Below are positions 1 through 8,449 of a stretch of DNA of 64,000 nucleotides, in pieces. The position numbers were made by a program, and so were the translations under genes. The stretch is from Pedococcus dokdonensis. Its GTDB lineage: Bacteria; Actinomycetota; Actinomycetes; Actinomycetales; Dermatophilaceae. Numbering within the stretch: the first letter of the stretch is position 1; each line of letters starts with the position of its first letter. Below the pieces are notes generated by a model. It saw nothing but the letters and a program-made list of their open reading frames with translations. It was not told the DNA's origin and made no database searches. Where the stretch lies: the NCBI RefSeq assembly GCF_900104525.1, contig NZ_LT629711.1, positions 806,001 to 870,000 of the forward strand, read 5' to 3'.

Positions 1-600
1 GGGCAGCGGCGAGCTCGTGCCGACGGCGTCCTCCTCGCTGAGCCAGCGGGCCTCGTCGTCGGCGGCGGCGACGGTGCGCGCCTGCACGTCGAAGGACCAG
101 CGAGCCTGGCGCTCCCGACCGCCGGCCGCGAAGGTGACGATGACGGTCCAGTCACCCTCCGTGCCGCGGGCCGAGTCCCACTCGGCGGTCGCGGGGTCCA
201 CCCCGCGACCGGAGAGCCGCTGGCTGACGCGCGCCGACAGGGTCGGCGTGCTGGCGCCGCCCGCCGACCGCCCGCGCAACCGCACCGCGCGGGCCAGCCC
301 GGCGACATACTCACGCTCGGCGAGGATCGGACCCTCGTAGCGGCGCACCTTCTCGACCGGCCACCCGGACCGCTCGGCGACCTCCTCGGCGGAGAGGCCA
401 CCGCGGATCAGCGCCTGCACCTCGCGAGGTCGCATGCCACCGTCGATCTCGATCTGCAGCTGCCCCAGCCTGGGCCGGTCACGGCGGGCAGCCGCGCGCA
501 GCGGCTCGTCGAGCTGGACCCGGAACCGCTCCCCGTCGGCATCGGACAGGAGCAGGTGCTGGCCGTCCTCCTGGACCCCGATCAGCCGCAAATCCCGCAT
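1..600 (-). CDS. sepH: Septation protein SepH, N-terminal part (runs off window edge)
   Basis: The reading frame enters from the left edge, so only the first 200 residues are present. It opens MRDLRLIGVQEDGQHLLL and continues with a RLGQLQIEI stretch and RPREVQALIRGG, which is the DUF3071 domain of SepH, an actinobacterial cell-division protein that stimulates FtsZ assembly (family knowledge). Residues about 60-100 hold a helix-turn-helix-like segment (LSAEEVAERSGWPVEKVRRY). The start at 600 lies nine bases after a GGAG; an in-frame ATG at 606 is the alternative. The gene is divergent from the TRIC-family gene, separated by about 180 bases. Confidence 0.85.
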   Translation of the reverse strand, partial: MRDLRLIGVQEDGQHLLLSDADGERFRVQLDEPLRAAARRDRPRLGQLQIEIDGGMRPREVQALIRGGLSAEEVAERSGWPVEKVRRYEGPILAEREYVAGLARAVRLRGRSAGGASTPTLSARVSQRLSGRGVDPATAEWDSARGTEGDWTVIVTFAAGGRERQARWSFDVQARTVAAADDEARWLSEEDAVGTSSPLP

Positions 601-778
601 CGCCATCGTCTCCGCAGTCGTGTCCAGGACCGACGTGGTCTCGCCTGTCGTCCGTGCTGGTCATGCTCGTCGTCGTGCTCGTGAACGGGCTCGTGGACCG
701 GGCCCCGTGCTGCTGACTCTGCCATCCCCGAGGTCGAGGCGAAAGCGACCACGCCGCAACGGTAGTTTTGACCTCGCG

Positions 779-1414
779 ATGCTCACCTTCGACGCCCACC
801 TGCAGCTGGCACTCGACCTCGTCGGCGTGTTCGCCTTCGCGTTGTCGGGTGGGCTGGTCGCCGTGAAGAAGCGGCTGGACCTGTTCGGGGTGCTCGTCCT
901 GTCCGGCGCCGCGGCGCTCGGCGGAGGCGTGATCCGCGACGTGCTGATCGGCGCGCTCCCTCCGGTCGGCATCTCCGACTGGCGGCTCCTGACCTGTGCC
1001 CTCGTCGCCGGGCTGGTGACCTTCCTCTACCACCCCGGCGTCGAGCGGATCTCGCGCTTCGTGCGGGTGCTCGACGCAGCCGGGCTCGCGGTCTTCGCGG
1101 TCGGCGGGTCGCTCAAGGCGCTCGGCGCCGGCATGGACCCCCTCACGTCGGTCTTCGTCGGAGGGATCACCGCGGTCGGCGGAGGGATCATCCGCGACGT
1201 GCTCGCCGGCCAGGTGCCCGAGGTGCTGCGTCGCGAGATGTATGCCCTGCCGGCGCTGCTCGGAGCCATCCTCATCGTCACCGCCCACCACTACGACCAG
1301 GTCAACCCCTTCACCATCTGGGGCTGCGTCGGGCTCGTCTTCGCCATGCGCATGGTGGCGGTCGTCCTCGATGTCCACGCACCCAAGCCGCTGCGCACCG
1401 GAGACCTCACATGA
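779..1414 (+). CDS. TRIC/UPF0126 family membrane channel protein
   Basis: This 211-residue protein is almost entirely hydrophobic, with about six to seven membrane segments, and contains two internally duplicated units. Each unit carries the signature GGG(V/I)IRDVL (residues about 40-50 and 135-145), typical of the prokaryotic trimeric intracellular cation channel (UPF0126/TRIC) family, which forms monovalent cation pores in the inner membrane. The upstream part of the open frame has no homologous character, so the ATG at 779 is chosen. The gene ends 13 bases before hemH, which suggests co-transcription. The physiological ion is not deducible from the sequence. Confidence 0.9.
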   Translation: MLTFDAHLQLALDLVGVFAFALSGGLVAVKKRLDLFGVLVLSGAAALGGGVIRDVLIGALPPVGISDWRLLTCALVAGLVTFLYHPGVERISRFVRVLDAAGLAVFAVGGSLKALGAGMDPLTSVFVGGITAVGGGIIRDVLAGQVPEVLRREMYALPALLGAILIVTAHHYDQVNPFTIWGCVGLVFAMRMVAVVLDVHAPKPLRTGDLT

Positions 1415-1427
1415 ACGGACCCCACGC

Positions 1428-2546
1428 ATGAGCACCGACGAGCAACCGCTCGCCCCCTACGACGGCATCCTCCTGCTCTCCTTCGGCGGGCCGGAGAAAC
1501 CCGAGGACGTGCTGCCGTTCCTGCGGACCGTCACGGCCGGGAAGAACATCCCGGACGAGCGCCTGGAGCAGGTGGGGGAGCACTACTACGGGTTCGGCGG
1601 CCGCAGCCCGATCAACGACCAGAACCGCGCCCTCATCGCCGCCCTGCGTGCCGAGCTCGACCGCCGCGAGATCGACACCCCGGTGATCTGGGGCAACCGC
1701 AACTTCACCCCCTTCACCGCCGAGGCGCTCGCCGAGGCCGGACAGCGCGGGATGCGTCGCCTGGTCACCGTGGTGACCAGCGCCTACTCGTCCTACTCGT
1801 CGTGCCGCCAGTACCGCGAGGACCTGGCCGCCGCGAGCGAGTCGGTGGCGGCCGGTGGCACCGTCATCGAGATCGACAAGGTGCGCCCCTACTCCAACCA
1901 CCCGGGGTTCGCCCGCACCAACACCCGCCTGGTCACCGAGGCCGTGCGCGGGGTGCTGCGTGAAGGCGTCGACCCCGGCGCCGTCCGCCTGCTGTTCGTG
2001 ACGCACTCGATCCCGACGGCGATGGACGACACGTCGGGTCCGGGCGACGAGGACGGCAACGCCTACGCGCGCCAGCACCTGGCCCTCGGTGCCGCCATCA
2101 CCGACGAGGTCAACGCGACGCTCGACACCGACCTCGGCGGTGAGCTGGTCTTCTGCTCCCGCTCCGGACCGCCCTCCCAGCCCTGGCTCGAGCCGGACGT
2201 CAACGACCGGCTCGAGGAGCTCGCCGCTGACGGTGCGGCAGTGGTGGTGTGCGCCCCGATCGGGTTCGTCTCCGACCACATGGAGGTCGTCTACGACCTC
2301 GACACCGAGGCAGCCGCGACGGCGCAGCGACTGGGACTGCGGCTCGTGCGCGTGCCCACGGTGGGGGTCGACCCCGAGTTCGTCTCGGGACTGGTCGACC
2401 TGGTCCTCGAGCGCGCCGCCCAGGCCCGGGGCGAGGACCCTCCCGTGCCGGCGTGGCCCGGCCCGGCCGCCATGCCGTCCGTCTGCGCTCCCGGGTGCTG
2501 CCCCAACCTCCGCGAGGCCAGGCCGGCCCTCTGCGGGCGGGACTGA
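1428..2546 (+). CDS. hemH: Ferrochelatase (coproporphyrin ferrochelatase)
   Basis: This 372-residue enzyme inserts Fe2+ into the porphyrin. The N-terminus has the family motif LLLSFGGPEKPEDVLPFL. The catalytic histidine lies in VTHSIPTAM (about residue 190) and the conserved acidic metal-path residue in SDHMEVVYDLD. A cysteine-rich tail (CAPGCCPNL) plus the internal SSYSSCRQY cysteine match the [2Fe-2S] ligands known from actinobacterial ferrochelatases. Because hemY and hemQ of the coproporphyrin pathway are present at 48-50 kb, the likely substrate is coproporphyrin III, giving coproheme (the CpfC role; inference). The start ATG at 1428 lies just downstream of the TRIC-family gene. Confidence 0.95.
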   Translation: MSTDEQPLAPYDGILLLSFGGPEKPEDVLPFLRTVTAGKNIPDERLEQVGEHYYGFGGRSPINDQNRALIAALRAELDRREIDTPVIWGNRNFTPFTAEALAEAGQRGMRRLVTVVTSAYSSYSSCRQYREDLAAASESVAAGGTVIEIDKVRPYSNHPGFARTNTRLVTEAVRGVLREGVDPGAVRLLFVTHSIPTAMDDTSGPGDEDGNAYARQHLALGAAITDEVNATLDTDLGGELVFCSRSGPPSQPWLEPDVNDRLEELAADGAAVVVCAPIGFVSDHMEVVYDLDTEAAATAQRLGLRLVRVPTVGVDPEFVSGLVDLVLERAAQARGEDPPVPAWPGPAAMPSVCAPGCCPNLREARPALCGRD

Positions 2547-2548
2547 CC

Positions 2549-3445
2549 ATGGACCTGCCGATCCCCGACGAACCCACCCTCCACGCCCTGGAGGCGCTCG
2601 CGGTGGAGGTCGCCTGCGAAGCCGCTCGCCTGGTGGTCGACGAGCGTCCTGCCAACCTCGGCGTCTCCAAGACCAAGAGCACCGCGACCGACGTCGTCAC
2701 GGTGATGGACCAACGGGCCCAGGACCTGATCCGCACCCGCCTCCAGGCCGCCCGCCCCGGTGACGGCTTCCTCGGCGAGGAGGAGGGCGGCACCGACGGC
2801 CGCTCCGAGATCACCTGGGTGGTGGACCCCATCGACGGCACGGTCAACTACCTCTACAACATCCCCTCGTATGCCGTGTCCGTCGCCGCCGTGGTCGGCG
2901 ACCCCACCACCCCCGGTGCGTGGCAGCCGGTGGCCGGAGCGGTGGTCAACCCGGTGTCCGGGGAGCTCTTCCGCGCCCGGACCGGCGCGGGCGCCTGGCT
3001 GGACGGCGTGCCCGCAGTCTCCGCGTCTCCGCCGACGATGACGGCGCGCCGCCTCGAGCTCGCGGCCCCGCCGACCCTGGGACACGCCCTGGTCGGCACC
3101 GGGTTCGGCTACGACACGGCTCGGCGCCAGTGGCAGGCCGCGATGCTGCTCGACGTGCTCCCGCAGGTGCGCGACATCCGCCGGATCGGGAGCGCTGCCC
3201 TCGACATCTGCGCGGTCGCCGCGGGCAGCCTCGACGCCTACTACGAGCGCGGCCTGAACCCGTGGGACATGGCCGCGGCCTGGCTCGTCCTGGTCGAGGC
3301 GGGAGGCCGGTTCACCGGCCTGTCCGGTGAACCCCCCAGTGACCAGATGGTGGTCGCCGCAGCGCCCACCCTGCACACCACGCTCCACGAGGTGGTGCTC
3401 CGAGCAGCGGAGCGGGCCGGCGACGAGGCTCAGGCTGCGCTGTAG
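2549..3445 (+). CDS. suhB: Inositol monophosphatase family protein
   Basis: This 298-residue metal-dependent phosphatase has the two signature motifs of the inositol monophosphatase family: WVVDPIDGTVNYLY (residues about 90-105) and NPWDMAAAWLVLVEAGG near residue 240. Upstream metal ligands lie in GEEEGG (about residue 74). The family dephosphorylates inositol-1-phosphate or related sugar phosphates. The M. tuberculosis gene at the syntenic position is named suhB (Rv2701c). It starts two bases after the hemH stop, so the two are probably one operon. The 3' end overlaps the convergent small gene by 16 bases. Confidence 0.9.
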   Translation: MDLPIPDEPTLHALEALAVEVACEAARLVVDERPANLGVSKTKSTATDVVTVMDQRAQDLIRTRLQAARPGDGFLGEEEGGTDGRSEITWVVDPIDGTVNYLYNIPSYAVSVAAVVGDPTTPGAWQPVAGAVVNPVSGELFRARTGAGAWLDGVPAVSASPPTMTARRLELAAPPTLGHALVGTGFGYDTARRQWQAAMLLDVLPQVRDIRRIGSAALDICAVAAGSLDAYYERGLNPWDMAAAWLVLVEAGGRFTGLSGEPPSDQMVVAAAPTLHTTLHEVVLRAAERAGDEAQAAL

Positions 3446-3615
3446 CCGTTCAGCTCGGGGATGCGCAGTCCGTGCTCGGAGGCGAGGCGGGCGAGGTTCT
3501 CCAGCTCCGCCTCCCGGACGGAAGCGAGGTAGTCGTCGCCGGACTCCTGGGCCTTGCGCAGGGACTGGACGGCGCGGGTTGCGCGCTGGGTGATCTCGGA
3601 GTGGAACTCGGTCAT
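3430..3615 (-). CDS. Small conserved-looking hypothetical protein (61 aa)
   Basis: A 61-residue protein starts MTEFHSEITQRATRAV and is predicted to be mostly helical and charged, without membrane segments or a signal peptide. The start ATG at 3615 is preceded by AGAGAGGGGTGCACC, which supplies a plausible ribosome site. The gene converges on and overlaps the inositol monophosphatase gene. I do not recognise a family with certainty and assign no function. Confidence 0.65.
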   Translation of the reverse strand: MTEFHSEITQRATRAVQSLRKAQESGDDYLASVREAELENLARLASEHGLRIPELNGYSAA

Positions 3616-3952
3616 GGTGCACCCCTCTCTTCGTGTGGCGGATGGTCGTTGCACGAGTCGGGTTCGGCCGGGCCGGAGTGAGGACTCTACGGGTAGAGAC
3701 GCGCCAAAGGGGAGCCGGGGTTGCCCGCCGAGGGTGAATCTTGGGTGAACCCAGACCAAGGCATGGGGTGCCCGGTGAAGTGCTCGCAGACCGAATCTGG
3801 ACGCGATGGTGACGCAGCGTCGTGGATAGGGCACAATCCCCGCCTGCAACGGGCACAAAACCGTGGGCACCAGCGTTACACGGGCGAAATCGTCTTCCCG
3901 GGCTGCGGGAGGACGCCAGCAGGACGACAGAACAGGGAGAGCGACAGCGACC
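3616..3952. other. Divergent intergenic region with candidate promoters
   Basis: This 337-base gap separates the leftward 61-aa gene from the rightward DUF4193 gene and carries no convincing gene. A short dyad CTCTAC-GG-GTAGAG lies at 3685-3698, near the start of the leftward gene. An AT-richer stretch TAGGGCACAAT near 3827-3837 could be part of a -10 region for the rightward operon. No RNA gene was recognised. Confidence 0.4.
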
Positions 3953-4252
3953 ATGGCGACTGACTACGACGCGCCGCGCAAGACCGATGACGAGCTGTCC
4001 GAGGACTCGATCGAGGAGTTGAAGTCCCGTCGAGTCGACAAGAGCGCATCGAGCGTCGACGTCGACGAGACCGAGCAGGCCGAGGGCTTCGAGCTGCCCG
4101 GTGCGGACCTGTCCGGTGAAGAGCTCTCGGTGCGGGTCATCCCGCGCCAGTACGACGAGTTCACCTGCTCGCGGTGCTTCCTCGTCCACCACCGCAGCCA
4201 GCTGGCCTCCGAGTCCGGCGGGCAGATGGTGTGCCGGGAGTGCGCTGCATAG
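3953..4252 (+). CDS. DUF4193 family protein
   Basis: This 99-residue protein begins MATDYDAPRKTDDELSEDS, has a central ELPGADLSGEELSVRVIP block, and ends with two CxxC pairs (CSRC and CREC) that could bind zinc. This is the DUF4193 pattern found throughout Actinomycetota (M. tuberculosis Rv2699c occupies the same place). Function is unknown. It directly abuts dut, so the two are probably co-transcribed. The start ATG at 3953 follows AGGGAGAGCGACAGCGACC, and the product begins exactly where homologues do. Confidence 0.9.
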   Translation: MATDYDAPRKTDDELSEDSIEELKSRRVDKSASSVDVDETEQAEGFELPGADLSGEELSVRVIPRQYDEFTCSRCFLVHHRSQLASESGGQMVCRECAA

Positions 4253-4324
4253 GTGAGCGACAACCGGACGGACGACACGGTGCGGCACGCACCGCCGTCC
4301 GACGCAGGGATAGGGTCGGTCCAC

Positions 4325-4819
4325 GTGACTGGCCCTTCTCGCGTTCCGTCGCCCGCACTGCCCGTCGGGGTCCGTCGGCTCGACCCGGGGCTCCCGCTGC
4401 CGTCGTACGCCCACCCCGGTGACGCGGGTGCCGACCTGCACGCCGCGGCGGACGTGACGATCCAACCGGGGGAGCGCACCCTCGTGCCGACCGGGCTGGC
4501 GCTGGCCATCCCGGACGGCTGGGTGGGGCTGGTGCACCCGCGCTCGGGACTGGCGGCCAGGCACGGCATCACCATCGTCAACGCCCCCGGCACGGTCGAC
4601 GCCGGCTACCGGGGCGAGATCCTCGTCAACCTCGTCAACCTCGACCCGCGCGACCCCTTCACGGTGCGCCGTGGCGACCGCATCGCCCAGCTGCTGGTCC
4701 AGCAGGTGGCGCGGGTGGACTTCCACGAGGTTGATTCGCTCGAAGCCACCCCGCGGGGTGACACTGGACACGGTGCCAGTGGTGGCTTCGGCGACCACAC
4801 CCCGACAACGAAGGACTGA
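4325..4819 (+). CDS. dut: Deoxyuridine 5'-triphosphate nucleotidohydrolase (dUTPase)
   Basis: The enzyme hydrolyses dUTP to dUMP and pyrophosphate, keeping uracil out of DNA and feeding dTMP synthesis. The trimeric dUTPase motifs appear in order: [13 protein letters not shown] (motif 1), [12 protein letters not shown] (motif 2), [11 protein letters not shown] (motif 3), [11 protein letters not shown] (motif 4) and the glycine-rich [12 protein letters not shown] tail (motif 5). The GTG at 4325 gives 164 residues, close to the usual 150-155. An upstream GTG at 4253 immediately after DUF4193 would add 24 residues without family character. Confidence 0.93.
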   Translation: MTGPSRVPSPALPVGVRRLDPGLPLPSYAHPGDAGADLHAAADVTIQPGERTLVPTGLALAIPDGWVGLVHPRSGLAARHGITIVNAPGTVDAGYRGEILVNLVNLDPRDPFTVRRGDRIAQLLVQQVARVDFHEVDSLEATPRGDTGHGASGGFGDHTPTTKD

Positions 4820-4826
4820 GTCTGCA

Positions 4827-5750
4827 GTGGGCATTTTCCGACGCGGCAAGAACGCGGACGTGACCGACGCCGAGGTCGACCAGACCCACGGCGGCACCGA
4901 GGCCGACCTGGTCGACTCCGACGCCGCCGGGCCTGACGCCCGTGGGACCGACGCAGCTGGGGCCGACGCAGCTGGGGCCGACCCGGCCGACCTCGACGGG
5001 GTCGCGGACGCACCCGGCACCGACGGGGTGGTCGACGCCGGCGCAGACGAGGGCGAGGGCGCAGACGAGGGCAAGGGCCTGGCGGTCGACCCGGCCGCTG
5101 CCACCGGGCCCTACGACGCGTCCGAGGTCGAGGCCGACGACGGCCGCCTCGACCTGGGTGCGCTGCGCATCATGGGAGTGCCCGGCATGGAGCTGCGCCT
5201 GGAGATCGACGAGGCCGCCGACCAGGTGGTCGGCGCGACCGCAGTGATCGGCGACTCGGCCGTGCAGATCCAGGCCTTCGCCGCCCCCAAGACGATGGGC
5301 ATCTGGGACGACATCCGCGGCGAGATCGCCGAGTCGATCCTCGCGCAGGGCGGCACCGCCGACGAGGCCCGCGGCGCCCTGGGCACCGAGCTGCGCACGC
5401 GCATGCCCTCCGCCGGACCCGACGGCCGCACGGTCTTCGCACCGGCCCGCTTCGCGGGGGTCGACGGTCCGCGATGGTTCCTGCGGGCCGTGTTCTCCGG
5501 TCGCGCCGCGATCGACGACGCAGCCGCCGAACCGCTGCTCGAGGTGGTCCGCGGCGCCGTCGTGGTGCGCGGGGACGCGGCCATGGCACCGCGCGAGATG
5601 CTGACCCTCACGCTGCCGGCGCAGGTCGAGACGCACGACCACGACCACGACCACGACCACGGTCACGACCACGACCACGACGAGGCCGGGCGGCGGGTCG
5701 ACGACCTCAAGCCGTTCGAGCGCGGTCCCGAGATCACCGAGGTCAGGTAG
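4827..5750 (+). CDS. DUF3710 family protein with histidine-aspartate-rich tail
   Basis: This 307-residue protein begins MGIFRRGK and has a long acidic Ala/Asp/Gly linker (residues about 10-100). The DUF3710 domain follows from about 105 (RLDLGALRIMGVPGMEL) to 270, including the conserved APKTMGIWDDIR block. Near residues 270-288 is a run of alternating His and Asp that could bind divalent metal, which is unusual for the family. The GTG start at 4827 lies just behind dut. The syntenic mycobacterial gene is Rv2696c. Function is unknown. Confidence 0.88.
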   Translation: MGIFRRGKNADVTDAEVDQTHGGTEADLVDSDAAGPDARGTDAAGADAAGADPADLDGVADAPGTDGVVDAGADEGEGADEGKGLAVDPAAATGPYDASEVEADDGRLDLGALRIMGVPGMELRLEIDEAADQVVGATAVIGDSAVQIQAFAAPKTMGIWDDIRGEIAESILAQGGTADEARGALGTELRTRMPSAGPDGRTVFAPARFAGVDGPRWFLRAVFSGRAAIDDAAAEPLLEVVRGAVVVRGDAAMAPREMLTLTLPAQVETHDHDHDHDHGHDHDHDEAGRRVDDLKPFERGPEITEVR

Positions 5751-5756
5751 GACGCC

Positions 5757-6206
5757 ATGGCCACCAAGCAACCCCTCACCGTCGACCCCCGGATGCCGGC
5801 CCGACCGGCGCCGGGCCCCGCGTCCACGGATGTCCGCAAGTCGCCGTTGTCGCGGCTCGGGGAGCGGCTCACCAAGTCGGTCACCCAGATCGAGGCCGAC
5901 GAGCTGCAGGAGGACGCCGCCCGGATGGGCTGTACGCCCATGTGCGACCTGCAGGACCGTCAGGAGGCGACCGTCTCCGGCACCGTCCGCGCCGTCACCC
6001 TTCGTCCGCGGGTCAACGTCCCCGCCCTGGTGATCGACCTCTACGACGGCAGCCGCACGATCAACCTGGTGTGGCTCGGTCGGCGCACCATCGGCGGGAT
6101 CGAGCCAGGCACCTACCTGCGGGCGCATGGTCGCGTGACGTGGACGCGAGGCACGCCCACGATCTTCAACCCGGCCTACGAGATCGTCCCGCTGCGTGGC
6201 CACTGA
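5757..6206 (+). CDS. OB-fold nucleic-acid-binding domain protein
   Basis: This 149-residue protein contains an OB-fold at residues about 65-145 (EATVSGTVRAVTLRP, then VWLGRRTIGGIEPGTYLRAHGRV). It is the syntenic counterpart of M. tuberculosis Rv2694c. Nucleic-acid binding is inferred from the fold family and the partner is not known. It starts six bases after DUF3710 and its stop overlaps the GTG of the DUF3159 gene, so the genes are translationally coupled. Confidence 0.85.
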   Translation: MATKQPLTVDPRMPARPAPGPASTDVRKSPLSRLGERLTKSVTQIEADELQEDAARMGCTPMCDLQDRQEATVSGTVRAVTLRPRVNVPALVIDLYDGSRTINLVWLGRRTIGGIEPGTYLRAHGRVTWTRGTPTIFNPAYEIVPLRGH

Positions 6207-7002
6207 CCCGACGCCACCGGCCACGCGGGCTCCGCGGACCAGCCGCACCCTGCCCGCCGACCCCCCGCCCGGTGCCACCGTCGAGGAGCTGATCCGGCAC
6301 CGCCTGTCGACCGCGCTCGGCGGCTGGCGGGGTTCGGTCGAGACCGCCCTGCCCACCGTGGCGTTCGTCGTCCTGTGGGTCTGGCGCAAGGACCTGACCG
6401 CGGCCATCATCGCCTCCGTCGCGGTGACCGTGGTGCTGGCGGTCGTGCGGGTCGCCCAGCGGCAGAGCCTCCAGTACGTGCTGTCGGCGGTCTTCCCGAC
6501 CGCGATCGCGGCCTTCTTCGCACTGCGCAGTGGCAAGGCCGAGGACGCCTTCCTGCCCGGCATCATCTGGAACGCCGTCATGCTCGCAGTGGCGCTGGTG
6601 TCGGTGGCCCTGCGGTGGCCCCTCGTCGGGTTCATGGTCGGCGCCGGGGACCCCAGGCTGGCCGACGACCCGGTCGGGTGGCACCGCGACAAGGGACTCG
6701 TGCGGGTCTGCCAGCGGCTGACCCTCGTGCTCGTCGCGTTGTTCGTGATCCGGCTGGTGGTGATGGTGCCGCTCTACCTCGCGAGCGAGGTCGCGCTGCT
6801 GGGCGTCGCGAAGGTCGCCCTGGGCTGGCCGCTGTGGTTGGCCGGTGTCGCCGTGATGGGCCTGATGCTGGTCAGGGGACACACCGCACCGGAGCTGGAC
6901 CACTCCGACGAGGTCGAGGGCGCCGCGGCCGCGGACGGCGCGGACGACGCGGACGGGGCCACCGACCCCGAGGTTCACTCCTCGCCGCGCGGCACCCGCT
7001 GA
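6196..7002 (+). CDS. DUF3159 family membrane protein
   Basis: This 268-residue protein has five to six predicted membrane segments between residues 50 and 220, preceded by a proline-rich cytoplasmic N-terminus. The block EELIRHRLSTALGGWRGSVETALPT is the entry of DUF3159, a family of unknown function confined to Actinomycetota. The C-terminal 40 residues are acidic and low complexity. The start GTG overlaps the preceding gene by 11 bases, and the end overlaps the convergent ceoC gene by 28 bases. Confidence 0.87.
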   Translation: MATDPTPPATRAPRTSRTLPADPPPGATVEELIRHRLSTALGGWRGSVETALPTVAFVVLWVWRKDLTAAIIASVAVTVVLAVVRVAQRQSLQYVLSAVFPTAIAAFFALRSGKAEDAFLPGIIWNAVMLAVALVSVALRWPLVGFMVGAGDPRLADDPVGWHRDKGLVRVCQRLTLVLVALFVIRLVVMVPLYLASEVALLGVAKVALGWPLWLAGVAVMGLMLVRGHTAPELDHSDEVEGAAAADGADDADGATDPEVHSSPRGTR

Positions 7003-7658
7003 CCCGGGCTGAGCATCGCCTCGAGCTCGTCCTCGAACTCCGGCGTCGAGATGAACAGCAGCTCGTCGTGCGGCTCGAGTGAGTCGTCCCGACTCGGCGC
7101 GATGGGGTGGTCCTCGCGGATGATGCCGACCAGCACGGTCTCGCCCGGGAAGTCGACGTCGCCGACCCGCTTGCCGGCGTAGGGGCTGTCCGGCGGCAGC
7201 GTGAGCTCGACCATCGTCGCCTTGCCCTGCTGGAACTGGAAGATCCGCACGAGGTCGCCGATGCTCACCGCCTCCTCGACCAGGGCGGTCATGAGCCGCG
7301 GGGTCGACACGGCCACGTCGACACCCCACGCCTCGTCGAACATCCACTCGTTCTTGGGGTTGTTGACCCGGGCCACGGTGCGCGGCACGCCGAACTCGGT
7401 CTTGGCCAGCAGCGAGACGACGAGGTTGACCTTGTCGTCACCGGTCGCCGCGACGACCACGTCGCACTCCGCGAGGCCGGCTTCGTGCAGCGCGGTGATC
7501 TCACACGCGTCGGCGAGCAGCCAGTTGGCGTCGGGGATCTTGCTGGCCTGGACGTCCTTGCGCTCGCGGTCCATGAGGAGCACCTGGTGCCCGTTGTGCA
7601 GCAGCTCGCGGGCGATCGAGCGACCGACGCTGCCTGCACCGGCGATGACGACGCGCAT
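6975..7658 (-). CDS. ceoC: TrkA-type NAD-binding potassium uptake regulator (CeoC-like)
   Basis: The 227-residue protein has an N-terminal RCK-N Rossmann domain (VVIAGAGSVGRSIAREL, residues 2-18; acidic NAD-ribose ligand in VLLMDRE). A C-terminal TrkA-C/RCK-C domain follows from about residue 145. Such proteins gate potassium channels or transporters in response to nucleotides. It lies downstream of a second TrkA gene in the same direction, 43 bases apart, matching the ceoB-ceoC pair of mycobacteria. The likely transport partner is the divergent APC permease. Confidence 0.92.
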   Translation of the reverse strand: MRVVIAGAGSVGRSIARELLHNGHQVLLMDRERKDVQASKIPDANWLLADACEITALHEAGLAECDVVVAATGDDKVNLVVSLLAKTEFGVPRTVARVNNPKNEWMFDEAWGVDVAVSTPRLMTALVEEAVSIGDLVRIFQFQQGKATMVELTLPPDSPYAGKRVGDVDFPGETVLVGIIREDHPIAPSRDDSLEPHDELLFISTPEFEDELEAMLSPGQRVPRGEE

Positions 7659-7701
7659 GCTTGGTTCCTTCTGGTGGGTCAGTCGTGGGTCGGAGTCTTG
7701 G

Positions 7702-8370
7702 TCAGTGTTCGCTCACGGCGGGCGGGCCGTCGAGAGTCCGTTCGACGGCCGGCAGCTCGGCGGCAAGGGCGGCCAGGTGCACCAGGTCGCCCTCCTGGTA
7801 GACGCTGTCGGAAGCCGGGAGCATGGCCACGCCCAGACGGGTCAGGTAGGCCGCCCGGGTGCCGGTGGCGTCCTCCAGCTCGCTGATGCGGCGCCCCACC
7901 CAGGCGGGGTTGACGGTGACCTCGGCGACGACGACGGTGCCTGACGGGTCGACCAGCTCGGGCACGTGACCCTGGGGGAGCAACCGCCGAAGCATCTGGT
8001 CGGCCGTCCACTTCACGGTGGCGACGGTGGGGATGCCGAGCCGCTGGTAGACCTCGGCGCGGCCGGGGTCGTAGATGCGGGCCACGACGTGCTCGACGCC
8101 GAACGTCTCGCGGGCCACGCGGGCGGCCAGGATGTTGGAGTTGTCACCGCTGGAGACGGCCGCGAACGCGTAGGCGTTCTTGATCCCGGCCTCCAGCAGG
8201 GTGTCCCGGTCGAACCCGACCCCCGTCACCCGGCGCCCTTCGAAGACGGACCCGAGTCGGCGAAAGGCCGCCTCCTCCTGGTCGATGATCGCGACGTCGT
8301 GGCCCTGGCTCTCCAGGCTGAGCGCGAGGGAGGAGCCGACGCGGCCGCAGCCCATGATGACGAAATGCAC
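7702..8370 (-). CDS. ceoB: TrkA-type NAD-binding potassium uptake regulator (CeoB-like)
   Basis: The 222-residue protein begins VHFVIMGCGRVGSSLALSL, a Rossmann GxGxxG motif at residues 7-12, followed by an RCK-C domain in the last 80 residues. The GTG at 8370 is chosen because the Rossmann strand begins immediately; the open frame upstream of it has no family character. It heads the ceoBC operon and is divergent from the APC permease, with 79 bases between the starts, which suggests a shared control region for potassium homeostasis. Confidence 0.92.
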   Translation of the reverse strand: MHFVIMGCGRVGSSLALSLESQGHDVAIIDQEEAAFRRLGSVFEGRRVTGVGFDRDTLLEAGIKNAYAFAAVSSGDNSNILAARVARETFGVEHVVARIYDPGRAEVYQRLGIPTVATVKWTADQMLRRLLPQGHVPELVDPSGTVVVAEVTVNPAWVGRRISELEDATGTRAAYLTRLGVAMLPASDSVYQEGDLVHLAALAAELPAVERTLDGPPAVSEH

Positions 8371-8449
8371 GACGCCGACGCTACACCGCGCTGTGCCGCC
8401 GCCGCAGGGTGCCGCGCAGCGGTGGATACCGCGCCCTAGAGTGTTGGCC

